Assembly: GCA_000328365.1 (NCBI GenBank)
Contig: KB292985.1
Location: 235,601 to 299,600, forward strand
Origin: Capitella teleta
Lineage: Eukaryota; Annelida; Polychaeta; Capitellidae
Reading direction: 5' to 3'
DNA length: 64,000 nt
Below the pieces are notes generated by a model. That model was given only the letters and a program-made list of their open reading frames with translations, had not been told where the DNA came from and ran no database searches. Each line of letters starts with the position of its first letter. The first letter of the stretch is position 1. Positions 9,646 to 21,703 of this stretch are shown in pieces. Position numbers and translations under genes: made by a program.

Positions 9646-11120
9646 ATGAACAGCAGGAGATGGAACTTGAGGCTGAGGTGAGCGACCTTTTTGCACATTT
9701 TTTTTTTTTTTTTTTTAGAAGAGCCCGCGACCAACTTGGATGTTGAGAGCATTCAATTTTTGGCCAATTCGCTCGTTATAGGTGATTATTTTGAATCTAA
9801 TAATTCTAAGTTCTTGATTATCCATTTCAGTCCTCGGTGTTATATGGGATCGCAGTGTGCAGTCAAACTTTCAGCTTGACAGTTTTATTTGGCGCAGAAA
9901 GAGGAAAAAAATGTTTCAAACTTGTACATCAATGAGAATAAAGACGCGCCAAAAATAGATCCTATATCAGTTACTCTTATGGCATAGATGGTCAACTCGT
10001 AAAATAATAAAGAGTATCTTTGCCCAGATAAGAATGCACTCTTATCTGCACTCTTATCTGGTCGCTTTTGCAATAAGGCACAGCAACTCTCATCGTTTGA
10101 ATCCGAACAAGAACATGGAAAGAGGCAGTGTACTGCACCTGCCTACTTAAAAGATTATGACACTGACGGTATGGTCACCTATAAAGTTTGCTTTTGCTTT
10201 AACTCAATTGTTTCTTTTCAGTTGAGGAGGAGGAGCTAGGCTGAGGCTGACCTGCTGATACCTCCTGTGCAAACCATTAGTGAGTCATCGTGCCGCTAAC
10301 CTGGTTCTGTTAATTTTGTGAATGTTCTACAGGGTCTGGATCTTTGCCCCAAGAGCTCAAGGTGGACATGAAGGTGCGCTCAGCACATTCAGCCAAGAAA
10401 GGGAAGAGTGAGTCTTCTGAACTCTGTTAAAGGGAGGGAGAATTGGTTAAAAATGGACTTTTGAGTCGTCAATCGATGCACCAAAAATGATTCCCATGCC
10501 TGGCCCACACAAGGAATATCATCGCTAACGATTTCGGGGGAGATATATTGCTAATTAGGCGTGACGTCAGAGGCTCTCATGAAACCCCGTGTTCCCCATC
10601 TTTCACAATGGGCCTCGTCATATTAGCGTGTCCTGCGACTAAACCCCTGGATATTTTTATATTTTATTTTCGGAAATAGATAGAATAATCATTTTGCCAC
10701 CAGTCAGGCGCGAAAACAAAAATCGCTATTTTTCTTATTTTAACAAGCGATTTTCTAGGACACCTACCATGGTTTCTCATCTTGAAACAATAAAAAGGGC
10801 AGCCAGAGTGCACCACGCATGCGCAATCCAGGGAGGCTGAGGCTGACCTGCCGATACCTCCTGTGCAAACCATTAATTAGTTAGTCTTTGTGCCTCTAAT
10901 CTGGTTCTGTTAATTTTGTGAATGTTTTATAGGGTTTGGATCTTTGCCCCAAGAGCTCTAGGTGGACATGCACATTCAGCCGAGAAAGAGAAGAGTGAGT
11001 TTTCTGAACTCTGTTAATGATCTGGTCATTTAGGGACTACTTTTTTGCCTTTCAGGATTTTTGGAGGAGGATGTTTCCTTCCACCGCTCTGCCCTTGTGC
11101 TGTCAGAAGATGAGGACTGA
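9646..11120 (+). CDS. unrecognised locus with candidate 3' exons
   Basis: Candidate plus-strand exons, tentative. About 9630-9680 encodes EGDDHEQQEMELEAE before GTGAGC. About 10086-10174 encodes QLSSFESEQEHGK and PAYLKDYDTD before GTATGG. 10240-10279 encodes AEADLLIPPVQTI before GTGAGT. 10333-10407 encodes SGSLPQELKVDMKV before GTGAGT. 11056-11120 encodes FLEEDVSFHRSALVL then SEDED and a stop. The last three join in phase. An AATAAA follows near 11178. The second exon could instead splice at 10222 to give the terminus DVEEEELG, so there may be alternative ends or two genes. A decayed duplicate of exons three and four sits at 10836-11016. No known family was recognised. Confidence 0.3.
10240..10430 (+). 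repeat. duplicated exon block, copy 1 (intact)
   Basis: About 185 bp carrying two candidate exons with good splice sites. It matches 10836-11016 at roughly 85 percent by eye. Here both donors are GTGAGT and the frame is open. Confidence 0.7.
10721..10826. repeat. dispersed repeat copy B (uninterrupted)
   Basis: Matches copy A (8794-8838 plus 8999-9064) but lacks the 160-bp insertion. It directly abuts the second copy of the duplicated exon block, which suggests it marks the junction of the duplication. Confidence 0.65.
10836..11016 (+). pseudogene. duplicated exon block, copy 2 (decayed)
   Basis: Counterpart of 10240-10430. The first exon has lost its donor (ATTAATTAG instead of ATTAGTGAG). 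The second has an in-frame TAG and a short deletion. It is therefore unlikely to be used in the mature mRNA. Confidence 0.6.
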
Positions 11121-11225
11121 AGACGATAAAAGATCCTGTCCAGTAAATTGAAATGTTTTCATATAATATATAAATATAAATAAACTTGATGGATCTTGAT
11201 TTCATTCTTATATTGTTTGTTTGAC

Positions 11226-11516
11226 ATGAGGTGCATGTATATGTTACTATGCAGGTTATTTTTGGTTAGGTTAAGTTATTATTGGTTAGGTTAGGAGTAA
11301 ATTTTTGGTTATTTAACGTTAGATAAACGTGATACACATGTGCCAGTAATTGTACATATGCAGCTAATGGTTGATGAAGTTTGGTAACTTAATGAGATTA
11401 GACGTTATGCAGTGGCTTTAATTAAGATTCGTTAAAACAACATGAGGTGCGTGTATATCATGCTATTATGCAGGATATTTTTGGTTAGGTTAGGTTAAGT
11501 TATTATTGGTTAGGTG
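11226..11516. repeat. GGTTAGG-rich tandem duplication
   Basis: A ~65-bp unit (GAGGTGCATGTATAT, then TATGCAGG and a run of GGTTAGGTTA) at 11226-11292 recurs at 11443-11516. Further GTTAGG and AACGTTA words lie between. The GGTTAG words are dispersed, not a pure telomere-like array. Confidence 0.6.
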
Positions 11517-13606
11517 TAAATTATTTGTAACGTTACCGTGGTAACGTTAGATAACGTTATTTTGTAACGTTAGGGAAGGTTACCTACACGTGTCTCCCAC
11601 ATTTGCCTAACGTTCTGTGCTGGGTGAGCCCACATGTGCGTACAATTAGTCTTATTTTACTCAACAGTTATAAAGTCAATGAAAAGATGAACGAGAGTTC
11701 GTATGTCAAACTAAACGATCTAAAATAGAGTTATTATATGAATTCAAATGAGTTTTTATCATGTGAATTCAAATTACTGTTTTCATAAATTATCCGCCTA
11801 CCAACTCGAGTTTAAAAGTCAACCAAAGAAAATGAAATTTTTGGCCTTGGTTGGGCACAGGGCATAGTCATTTATGAGCCAGTTGCGGCTTCAAAATGCT
11901 TATTTAGTGAGATAGAAACAATAGTTGAGTCATCTACCCCACTCCTACAGTCGTAACACCCCACCATAAACCCTAGGGTACTAAAGTTTTTATCGACGCA
12001 CTCACAATTACATTAAATGCTGAACAATCAATGAATTTGCTGAAATAAGACTAATACTGTTAACACACGTACACTTAATCGGATGGAATTTGTAACGTAT
12101 AATTAATAATAATAATTATTACGCTATGCAAGTTCCACCTGGGAATGAGCTATTAAGGGAGTAATAACGAGAATGAGGTGATTATGCTAGAATTGATAAT
12201 CAAGTGAATGTGGAACCCAATAATCGACGATACGAAGACGAGTTCGGTTATTTGGCTAACATTATTTGAACATTACGGTAATTTGAACATTATCAACCCT
12301 AGCATAAACACCTTCTTCCCGTGACTTATCCCTCAATTCGAACAATCGACCACACATTGGCTAATAAATTGGCAATTATACGTAATTATATTGGGGTCTT
12401 TTTAATTTATTTTTATTGTTAGTCAATCGATTTAAACGTCTTGTGTACAGTATAATTGACCTCAAGACTCGAGATTTTAACTATTTTATCATTTTCGGAC
12501 TCGAGGCAACGAAGTCGAATCGTTTGAGTTGATCCGTCACCATAGCAACCTTTTTTGGCGGGTCGCCTTGTGGATTTCCCGTGGTGTTGCAAGCGTTTAC
12601 CAGTGACCAAAAAAAAAAAAAAAAAAAACAAAAAAACAAAAACAAAAACAAAAACAAAAAACAAGAGTGAACAGGGAAATTTTAGCTTCGGTGACCGTAC
12701 GTAGCATGTTAGCATTAAAAGTACGTAAATATTACGTCTCATGCAGGGTATTACAATGCAGTGAATTTTCGACCAGGAAGAGGACCGACTCTTGCCACGG
12801 TTTTCTCACTTATGAAATGGCACTGTGCGCCCATGACTCTCTTAACCTTTGCATCTTAATTATTTTTTTGTTAAACGCATAGAAACTTTATCTTATAATT
12901 GTACATTTTGCGCAATATAAGTGAATAAATTATTATCATTTTTATAAATGTGGTCATTAGGCCTACTTATAATATTGACAACCGCTAGTATTAATTATAT
13001 AACATTTTATTCACGCCATTAAATGACATAACTATATACATCTATATAGCAAATGAATATAACAGTGGGAAAAAAATAAACAAATACATTGTAAACATGA
13101 ATAATAAATTGATAATGGACAACGACAAAATACATTTAAAAGTTTAAACAAATAACACAAAATAATGAATCATCATTCATGTAATGTTATGAAGAATCCA
13201 GTTTCTTATTTCCGATTCTCAACATTTCTTTGATTATATTTACATCGTTAACAACATCATCCGAAATAACAGCCACCATTCTTGGCTCCTCTTCTACAGA
13301 ATCGGCATTAATGTTACAATATGGTCAAAACACAAGCATAATCTATTATGAGAAATACCATATGATGGATCTTCAATTTCTAGCTTCTGTTTAATGACTA
13401 TTGAGTTCTAACCAAACTAAGTATTGCCGAATGGATAAATGGTAGACTAAGCTCATGTTTGGTGGCAAATAAGAGACACCACCTCTGATTGCATGAACCG
13501 TTAAATAAACACGTGAGAGATCATTATATAAAAATAAATTAATTCATCATTAGGCTCGAATGTAAACAATCATTTGGCACAAAAGAAAGCAGCTAGAAGT
13601 CCCGCG
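11517..13606. other. non-coding stretch
   Basis: A+T-rich with no recognised gene. It holds an A-rich (CAAAAA)n-like tract at 12608-12662 and scattered ATAATTAT words. The 3' end from about 13000 includes the downstream flank of the small minus-strand gene. Confidence 0.45.
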
Positions 13607-13957
13607 TCACAAATGTGTGATTATTGTACAGCATATCTTTCCGAGGCAGCATCCAAATGTCGTCAAAAAGCAAGCGAGAACGCCCAGGATGTTCCTCCTT
13701 CGTGTCTTCTTCTCTAACTCCTCTGGCGTCGTGCCACTTTGCGTTGTATCAGCCTCCTGCACCTGGATGCTGATGACGCAACAATGATTAAACAATCAAT
13801 TGAATGTAATGGTGGTTTACACTGTGTGTTGCGACTGAGCATCGTTGTAATGGGTTGCGTAGTTCTCAGAATCGAACATGTTTTTCGTCAGTTGGCTCTG
13901 ATCCGACACATGCACTGGTGCATGTGAATAGGCAGGCGGTGGTACATCGTAACTCAT
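13607..13957 (-). CDS. small membrane-anchored protein, 96 residues
   Basis: Two coding exons join in phase: 13823-13957 (45 codons, ATG at 13957) and 13607-13762 (51 codons plus TGA), with a 60-bp intron. A 5' UTR intron (14000-14059, also 60 bp) has GTGAGA and TTGCAG ends. The N-terminal half is polar and rich in Pro, Tyr, His and Gln (MSYDVPPPAYSHAP). A charged stretch EELEKKTRRR then precedes a hydrophobic, Cys-rich C-terminus (NILGVLACFLTTFGCC and LGKICC). This suggests a tail-anchored or lipid-modified membrane peptide, somewhat like Cys-rich transmembrane stress proteins, but I do not recognise the family. A TATA box stands at the expected distance upstream. The function is unknown. 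Confidence 0.6.
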
Positions 13958-14151
13958 TCTGAAGAACAGCGAATATCCCTATTTATGATACGAGCAAAGC
14001 TGCAATGGAAATAAATTCAGATTGGAACAGTATACAAGAGGAAAACGAGTTTATCTCACCTGAACGCCAATGTTGACGATTTGCAGACGCAATGAGAGTT
14101 ACTCAATCGATGCACAATTGACAATTTTGTGTGCATCCAGCATTTCTGCTC

Positions 14152-14157
14152 TTTATA
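14152..14157 (-). promoter_or_regulatory. TATA box of the small membrane-protein gene
   Basis: TATAAA read on the minus strand within CTATATAAAGAGC. It lies about 90 bp upstream of the 5' UTR donor at 14060, so transcription probably starts near 14125. It is one of only two clear TATA promoters noticed in the window. Confidence 0.55.
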
Positions 14158-14901
14158 TAGTTTATACTATGGAGAGGATGTCATGATCATGGGACTGATA
14201 TCGCGCGATCGAACTCTGTGACCTTCTTGAATCTAGATCACCGACAACTGGTATGATTATAAAGAGGGCATCTTGACATTGCGATATATGATTATTGCCA
14301 ATTAAGCATCTTTTATGTTAATGCACGAGCATGAGATGATTGGATGAGTCACCCTTTTCTTCAATTGTGTTGATTGTTTTCTGGAATGCCTCACATCGTG
14401 AAGTCAGAGAGACAGGCATCGCGCCAGTGATTCAAGACTTTAAATTAACTTATAGTAGATATATTATACTCATTGTGACGATTCACTAATATTTTAATGC
14501 GACAATGAAAACAAAATAATCCACCGTTAGTAGACCAGGACACAAATGGATATTGTTTTAACAGAAAGCCGGCCATAACAACCAGTTCTCACATGTGAAA
14601 CCAATATTATGTAGTTATTAATTACAGTAAACTAAGTACGTGTACCTGTATGACCTGTATATATGCAGCATAATATATCAATAATAATTATGTCTTACAA
14701 AGATAAGTCAACAAATAGTAATAATAGTAACCGTTTACATAATAATATACATGCCTGAGTTGATTTTATGTGTGACAAGGTCCACTGACAACGCAATGAA
14801 GTTCGTACATTACACACGTGCAGTGCATTTATTTTATTTGGGCAAACGATTCAAACAGCCAGCATTTTAAATCGGTAAGTTCAGATATTCGGCATAATCT
14901 T

Positions 14902-17589
14902 TTAGCGAGCTGTCACTGGTCGTCTCTGGATCCAGTCCGCGATGGCAGGTTGGTTCTCGACGGCTGTAATCAGGTTCACAATGCGAGGGTATTTCTCGAT
15001 CCCGAATCCTCCTCCCATGAACGTCTCCATGTATCCACCGACGTTTACAAGGAACGCAGCAAAGTACATGTCAGCCCACGTGATCTGAATATGCAAATGA
15101 AGGTATGAATGATTAATTCGGAAAATTACCGACCCTCTTGTCGGGAAAAATCCAGTAAACAGTCGATGAGTGCAATTATTTTTCAAAGGCAGATCACCGT
15201 TTGCCTTTACATGGATTTATCAGAATGCCTTATTCCCAGCAGAAAATTAAAGCAATTACACATGTACCAGGTGCAAACGTATCCAAAATGCTATCTATGT
15301 CTGATTATTGTAATTGGATTTCTCAAGAAGATGGCGACAGGAGCATTTAAAGTGGGCAAAGTGAGATTAAATGCTGTATCACAATGACGAGATGTATAGT
15401 AATATATTCACATGGAAAGATTCAATTTATTACATGTATATAGAACTGATTATCCGTACCATTTGTATCTATTCCTTCTGAAGACGGCGGTATCTCATTC
15501 ACTCAATCACACATCCCTTGACCGGAATCTTATAGGTACCCAATGGCGTGATGGCTGAGGGCAACGGCTGAGATATCATGCTCTGATTGACAGAGCTCGA
15601 AATCAGAATCGACCACTTGCCAATGGCGAGTAAACAAATCTCCTTGACAAGTAAAAGAACCGAGAATGGTCGCCACATGGCGAGATAAAATATAACCCTC
15701 CAAATAAATATGAACGGATGGATTTTCGTCGACTCAAGCAATAGATTTTTGCCCAATCCCCATTTAATAGTATGAAAACTGTGAGCCATTGTAAGTGCCT
15801 AGTATCGTGCAGGCAAGTATGAGCTTAGTCGCGAAAGTTATAAGTAGCTGATGCCATATTGACGAAAACTCAGACAAGTTAATGCCGAGGTTGTTCTCAT
15901 TGCATTCACATCTTTTCAGAGTCGCGTCTGAGTTTGAATTTAAAAACAAGTATTTGAACTAAAAGGTTGGTGTTAAGTGAAAGCATTTTATGAATATAAA
16001 TGAATATAAGATCGAAGAACACATTGATGTGTGTTGTTGTTTGCGTGTTCCATGGTTCCTTTGTCGTTAGATTTCAGAGTAACGGAACCGTTGACGTTAC
16101 ATATTTAGCTGGTTTAAGAACATATCATGGAATCGACATCGACTTGATCCTCATCAGGCTCTAGCCTTGTTTTTCCATTATATTTTTATAATCGTTCTTG
16201 TTACCTTGGTATTACCTTACCATAATATGTTCACCACATACATTTATGATTTCACATAGCCATGATCCATAAGTTTGATAAAATCACTTCCTCTACCTCA
16301 TAAATCACCATTTTTACTATATATATACTTCATACTACATTCATTAGTACTACAATTTTAAACACGTATGTATACGCCATGAGAGGTTGATTTAAAATTT
16401 ACGTCAAAGTTGAAAGGGAATTAAATCTGCCACCTTTTGTTTGCATAACTTTTGCATTGCTCTGGATAATTCATCATTCAGAATGTTTATTGTCAGCTTA
16501 TGATCATTTCTCGGATCTGCAAAACAAAGCATATTCAATATTCAAGAATAGTTGCTTAGAAGCCCAAATTAAGTGTAGACTTATACTCCTGTCCCCCACC
16601 CCAAGAAAACTAGGACAGTCTATAAAACGTATATATTATAAATAATTATATTATAATAATACAATGTAATGTACATGTATTATTTCAAATGTATTCTTTT
16701 TATATAAGTACATGCATTGAAGTACATGTGTGAATTGCTTGACATGGATTTGAATAGAGAATTCTGCTTTGGCCAAATTCACTGCATTTGGTTTGCGAAT
16801 AAAATAATGTTTGGTGTCATGCGAACCAGTAGAATTGCGCGCCAGATCGAGATGGTGTTCAGCTCACCCTTTTGCCGAGAAGATAAGGACCGTCGTGAGG
16901 CTTATTTTTGATGAAGTTGTCGAAGCTAGAGATGGCTCGAGGGGCGGTGGTGTTGATCAACTCCCCAAACAGCTCGCTCTGAACAACAGCAGAAAAATGA
17001 TTCAAAATAGACACAAGAGTTTGACCACTGACCCTTTGTTCTTTGTTCTTCGTTCTTCGCATTTTGATGACATCGTTGACCAGGTCATCAACACATTCCA
17101 CGACCATTTCTGAATACAGTCTGTCTTTGGCTGTCTCGCCGTGTAAATCTAGAAAATGCGCAACATTTTAGAACTATATACGGAGGAGGAAGACATTGAA
17201 GGTAGAGAACCAGGAGGAGAAATGAGGACAAACTCACCAAAGAGTGTTGCCAAATAGCGACAAATCGACTTTGTTTGGCAAAAAACTTCGCCATCAATTT
17301 CCAAAGTTGGAAACTGGTTGAACGGAAGCCTCCTTTCGGAACCCTGTGGAACAGTCACCGGGTCTCGTGTTGGTTTGCCCTCCAAGTCCACTCTGATGTC
17401 TTCATACTGGACGCCACCGACCGCGAGGACATAGCGAATGACCTCTGCGCGGCCTCTATAGTTGAAGTAGGTTAGTCGGATGTTCGAAGGAACCGGGTCG
17501 ATTGCTAATAGAATGAAAAGCAAAATAGAAAAATTGGAATTTCCGATGTGCCACGCCCTCTTACATTTCTCCTCTGGCTGGTGTCCCAT
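14902..17589 (-). CDS. sigma-class glutathione S-transferase
   Basis: Five minus-strand exons, all in phase: 17565-17589, 17238-17504, 17033-17148, 16868-16978 and 14902-15084, giving 233 residues. The family conjugates glutathione to electrophiles in the cytosol, and some members isomerise prostaglandin H2. The thioredoxin-like N-domain begins at LTYFNYRGRAEVIRYVLAVG (residues 19-38), where Tyr21 is the likely catalytic Tyr. The FPTLEIDGEVF and QTKSICRYLA segments form the glutathione site; Thr stands where Ser is usual. The helical C-domain ends with WADMYFAAFL and a short tail. At 233 residues it is slightly longer than the usual 200-210, because of a 14-residue lead and a basic insert near RRTKNKEQR. 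The first exon codes only 8 residues, chosen because it gives an ATG and correct phase. The last intron (15085-16867) is much longer than the others. Confidence 0.88.
15085..16867 (-). other. long intron of the GST gene
   Basis: No nested gene was recognised. A 96-codon minus-strand ORF at 15499-15789 starts with ATG and has hydrophobic stretches but no known motif, so it is probably chance. The rest is A+T-rich with ATTATA words near 16620-16680. Confidence 0.45.
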
Positions 17590-19142
17590 ATTTATACGTT
17601 TGTGTTCAACGGAATCCAACGCCTTCTGGGTGTCTACATTATTTAGATATGAACGCAGAGCATATATATACCCCTTTGCTGAAATACGTAATACAGGTAC
17701 GAGGATTTTTGTTTGTAAAGGTTTATGCGATGATTTTATGGATGCATCATAACTTTTTGTTAGGAATATTTTAATAGGAGCTGTAACCTCGGTGATGGCA
17801 TAGATGAAAATTTACAGGGTAATTCTAAGAATAACCAATATTATGGAAGAGCCGTTGTGCATCGACTCCTGCTAACTTGGCAGTAAAAAAGGAAGGGGAA
17901 AAGACGGCAATATGATCAGATGCTGTCTGCGTATGAAATGGTAGCATACAAAATGTGTCATAAAGGATGATGCTGCTGAGCAATCTGCTGCTATCTGGAA
18001 CTGCTTATGTTGTAGAAAGATGCCCTCACTTGTATCCGACCTGATCCAAGTTGTCCACTCGATGAGATTGGAGATTACAGCTTTATCCAACCAATACAGT
18101 GAGCTCAAGGCTCAGAATAAGACTCTAGTGAAAACTATATCGAAAACCAAACGACCATGCTTGAATCCAAATCTGGCACTGATTCACCTCCTTCACTAAC
18201 CTTCGCCAGTGTCGTTCACGAAACTGTACATAACTCTGTGGAAACTGTGATGCAGGATAAGAAGGTGAAGGATGATATAATCATCGGCAAAATCCAATAG
18301 AATAATGATGACGTAACTATGGTGACTGGCTTATGTGACAAGATTGGATTCAGCACGAAACCAGTCGATGTCAAACGCATTGGTAAGAAGATCGGCATCG
18401 TCTATGTTTCCTTCAACAGTAACTTCGATGCCAGAGCCTTTTGCGCCCAATATCACTCAGCTAAGAAAAACGACGAGAACATTCCAGTTATTCGACTGTG
18501 GTTGGGAAAAACAAAGACAGAACAAGATGCATTTAAACGAAACAACGATCTGGTGTATAAGATGAACCAGAAAGCTAACAAAGAAGATGCTGGTCGCGTA
18601 AGCTACAGTCTAAGAGGAACTGGAGATATTTGGAAATTCGCGGTTGACGATCAAGGAAGATGGAAACGGGATCAGGAATGGACTGCACCACCACATGCGG
18701 GAAACGAGGCAACAACACCAGAGTCATAAGCACTAGTGATGCAGAAACACCGAAGGGTGACTTTAGTGGACTTTACCTGAACGCCAGAAGCATCGCTAGC
18801 GTGAATAGAAACCGGAACAAGATCGGCGAACTACGTAACCTCCTATCATTCTATGAACCTCAGATCTTAGCCGTATGTGAAACCTGGTTGTCTACCAACA
18901 TCGACGACAATGAGATTATACCAGTCTGTTTCACCGTGTACCGTAAAGACAGATGCGAAACGCAACCCTTGAAGAGAGTTGATGGAATTCTACTTGCTAT
19001 AACTGCTGACATAACATCGAAGCGACGCATGGACTTAGAAAGTGACATAGAGATCATTGTCTGTCAGATACTTTGTAACAAACGATCAAAAGTGGCGATC
19101 GTTCTCCTTTACCGATCTCCGTCATCTGACGTCACATCTTTC

Positions 19143-19566
19143 AATGTATCACTCGCTTCCACCCTCGACAATGTATCGACCGTGGTCCTTGGTAGTCCTG
19201 CGATATTACATAGTGCGATCAGCGAGATTCGCCTGTTATGTGAGATCAATCGTTCAACTTTTGCAACATTGGGAGGGTTTTTGGCAGTCATAGGTCTTCC
19301 AGGAAGGTAGTCATCTTCCAGGCTATCTCTTCCTCGCTTCATCGCCACGTACCACCCATCTATGTACTTTTCATGTACTTTTCATGTGGCGCAAAAGAGA
19401 TCACGCTTCTGCCACTACGTTATTTTTGCACCTTTTATGTTATGATTGAATAAAATTATTATTATTATTATCTTTTGATGATTGCATCAGATGGGGCTTG
19501 TCTTCCATAAACTGTTTTCAAAACCTTGAAATGTATCACTCGCTTCCACTCTCGACAATGTATCGA
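19143..19566. repeat. 37-bp direct repeat flanking an insertion in the LINE
   Basis: AATGTATCACTCGCTTCCAC and the next 17 bases occur at 19143-19179 and again at 19530-19566 with one difference. The endonuclease frame is colinear if the 350 bp between is ignored, so the repeat marks the insertion. Confidence 0.75.
19181..19400 (-). mobile_element. mariner-like transposase fragment inside the LINE
   Basis: On the minus strand it encodes GRDSLEDDYLPGRP, then VERLISHNRRISL and LCNIAGLPRTTV. This is the second helix-turn-helix of a mariner-family transposase (consensus GR.S.EDD.RPGRP then a HTH). Only the N-terminal DNA-binding part is present. The right part of the insert ends in AATAAAATTATTATTATTAT on the plus strand, which may belong to another element. 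Confidence 0.65.
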
Positions 19567-21703
19567 AAGAATATCGCCACGTCTGTCTTCCTGGTGACTT
19601 TAACCTCCCACACATTGACAGGCGACATTCAGGAACCTTTTCGCGCGCAACTGATTCTGAATTCCTGAACATCATCCAGTCTAACTCACTTGAGCAGATT
19701 AACTTCAACGCTTCTAATGTATATGAAAACATCCTGGATCTCATCTTTACCAGTGATTGTGACATGATCCGTGATTTATTTTCATTTAGAGATGCGTTTC
19801 CCTCAGATCACTTTGTTTTACACTTTGATTTTTTTCTCAGTTTGCCTAAATTGCCAAAGAGAGTCGGACATGTTTTTAATTTTAAACGGGCGAATGTTGA
19901 GCTATTGCGAGAAAAACTAGCTGATTTGTCTTTAGAAATGTCAGATATAAATGATGATGATGATGTAATGTAGAATTCATGGAGTGATGATGTACTTGAA
20001 ACCACTAAGCAATATGTCCCTTAAATAAGATCAAAATCGTCGATTGATCCACCATGATTTGATAGCGAAGCGAGACATCTGGTCAATAAGAAACGGACAC
20101 TTTGGAGAAAATGTAAACGTTTAAATTTAAACCACAACGTGTGGAATCGTCACAGAGTATTTAGTAATCAAGTACACGTCATTCTGAGGAGGAAGCAACA
20201 CATATACATTGAGTCTCTTGGTAATCTTTGGCATGCCGACTCAAAGCGATTTTGGTCTTTTTTTAAAGCTAAAACTCATAGTGGTAGATTACCCAAGACT
20301 ATTAAGAGAGATAAATTTGAGTATGAAAGCGCTATTGAGAAAGCTGAGTTGTTCAACGACTATTTATGTTCTGTTTTTACGCCATGTTCGAACTCGATTT
20401 CTTTGTTTCTGTTTTCTCGAACCCTGTGCCATTGCCACATTTTACCCCCGAAGATATTGTTTCTGTATTACGAAATTTAAATGTTAACAAAGCAAACGCT
20501 CCCGATGACATTCCACTGTTTATTTTAAAGAACTGCTCACAGCAGATAGTTGAATCGCTTTCGCAAATTTTTAACGCTAGTATTCAAGAAAGTAAAGTGC
20601 CATCTAAATGGAAGGATGTCATCGTGGTCCCAATTCTTGAAAAGGGTGATAAATGTGTGGTTCAAAATTATCGACCAATATCTCTGTTGTCGTGTTCTTC
20701 TAAAGTGCTCGAGAGATGCATTGTAAATAAGCTATAGCCACGCATTTCCACAAAGCTGCATGAACTGCAACATGGTTTTGTTAAAAGCAAACCATGCACG
20801 AACACAGCTGTTACAAACGTATAATAGTTTCGACCGAATTCTTGATGATCGAGGAGGGCAAGTTGATGTATTATTCTTAGACTTTAGTAAGGTGTTTGAT
20901 TGTGTGCCTCATGAAAAACTGTTGTACAAAATGCATACTTATTTTAATATTTCTGGATTGTTTTTAGAATGGTTTCCTGACTACCTTTCTGGTCGGTATC
21001 AAAAAGTTGTAATAGAACGTAATAGAATGTCAGGAATCGCAATGTAAAGAAGTGACTTCTGGTGTCCCACAGGGGTCAATTCTTGGACCTTTGATCTTTT
21101 TGTTTTTTATAAATGATATGCCATCGGAATTGTTTTTCTCAACAGTTGCTCTATTAAATAGAGCAGCTGTCTGCAGTCATCCACAAATTTTGTGGATGAC
21201 TGCAAAAAAATTTATCGAAGTAAAGTTTATTTCTAAGTACATCAATGGTTTTATCAACGTAGATTTCACCAATTGTGTCAATTTCATGCTTGCTTACTCT
21301 AGTCATTCAAATATCCGCTCTTTGAACCGTGGTCTAGTTTTTTTATGATTCTTTTACAAGGACTGAACAATTCAAAGGATTCTATTTTAACCGCTTTCCC
21401 CATTTGTGGAATATTTTACCTGAATCTCTACGATCGTCCTATTTTTCACCATGTTTTAAATCTAAATTGACTGATTTTTATTTTACCAAACTTTTAAACT
21501 ATGATATTAACAACACATGTCTTTTAACATCGATCTGTCGCTGTCATGGTTTTTATCACTAATGTGTTCTTTTATAAGTTTCATTTTACTACTTCTATTT
21601 CTTTTACTTTTCTTAAATGTGTGTTTTATAGGCTTTGTCTCCTTCACATTCATGTGATTTTATTCGAGAATTTTAATAAATAAATAAAAAATAAAAAATA
21701 AAT

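Larger units (their letters stand above)
17880..21703 (+). mobile_element. CR1-like LINE, degraded
   Basis: Plus-strand LINE remains. The ORF1 part opens with a PHD-like finger (HTKC ... WNCLCC, about 17920-18020). A helix follows (about 18030-18120), then a globular region to a stop at 18729. ORF2 starts near 18740. It has an APE-type endonuclease (LYLNARSI, ETWLST, then PGDFNLPHID after an insertion). The reverse transcriptase has NYRPISLLS, LDFSKVFDCVPHEKLL and VPQGSILGPLIF, followed by a disrupted VDD motif. A C-terminal stretch FNRFPHLWNILPESLR follows at about 21380-21430. The 3' end is an (AATA)n tail at 21673-21703. PHD fingers in ORF1 are known for CR1-like LINEs. Several stops, frameshifts and a deletion after the VDD motif show it is dead. 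Confidence 0.85.

Noticed and set aside
15499-15789. A 96-residue membrane protein nested in the GST intron
   Set aside because: It starts at ATG but has no recognised motif, no promoter and no splice support. Such frames are expected by chance in 1.8 kb.
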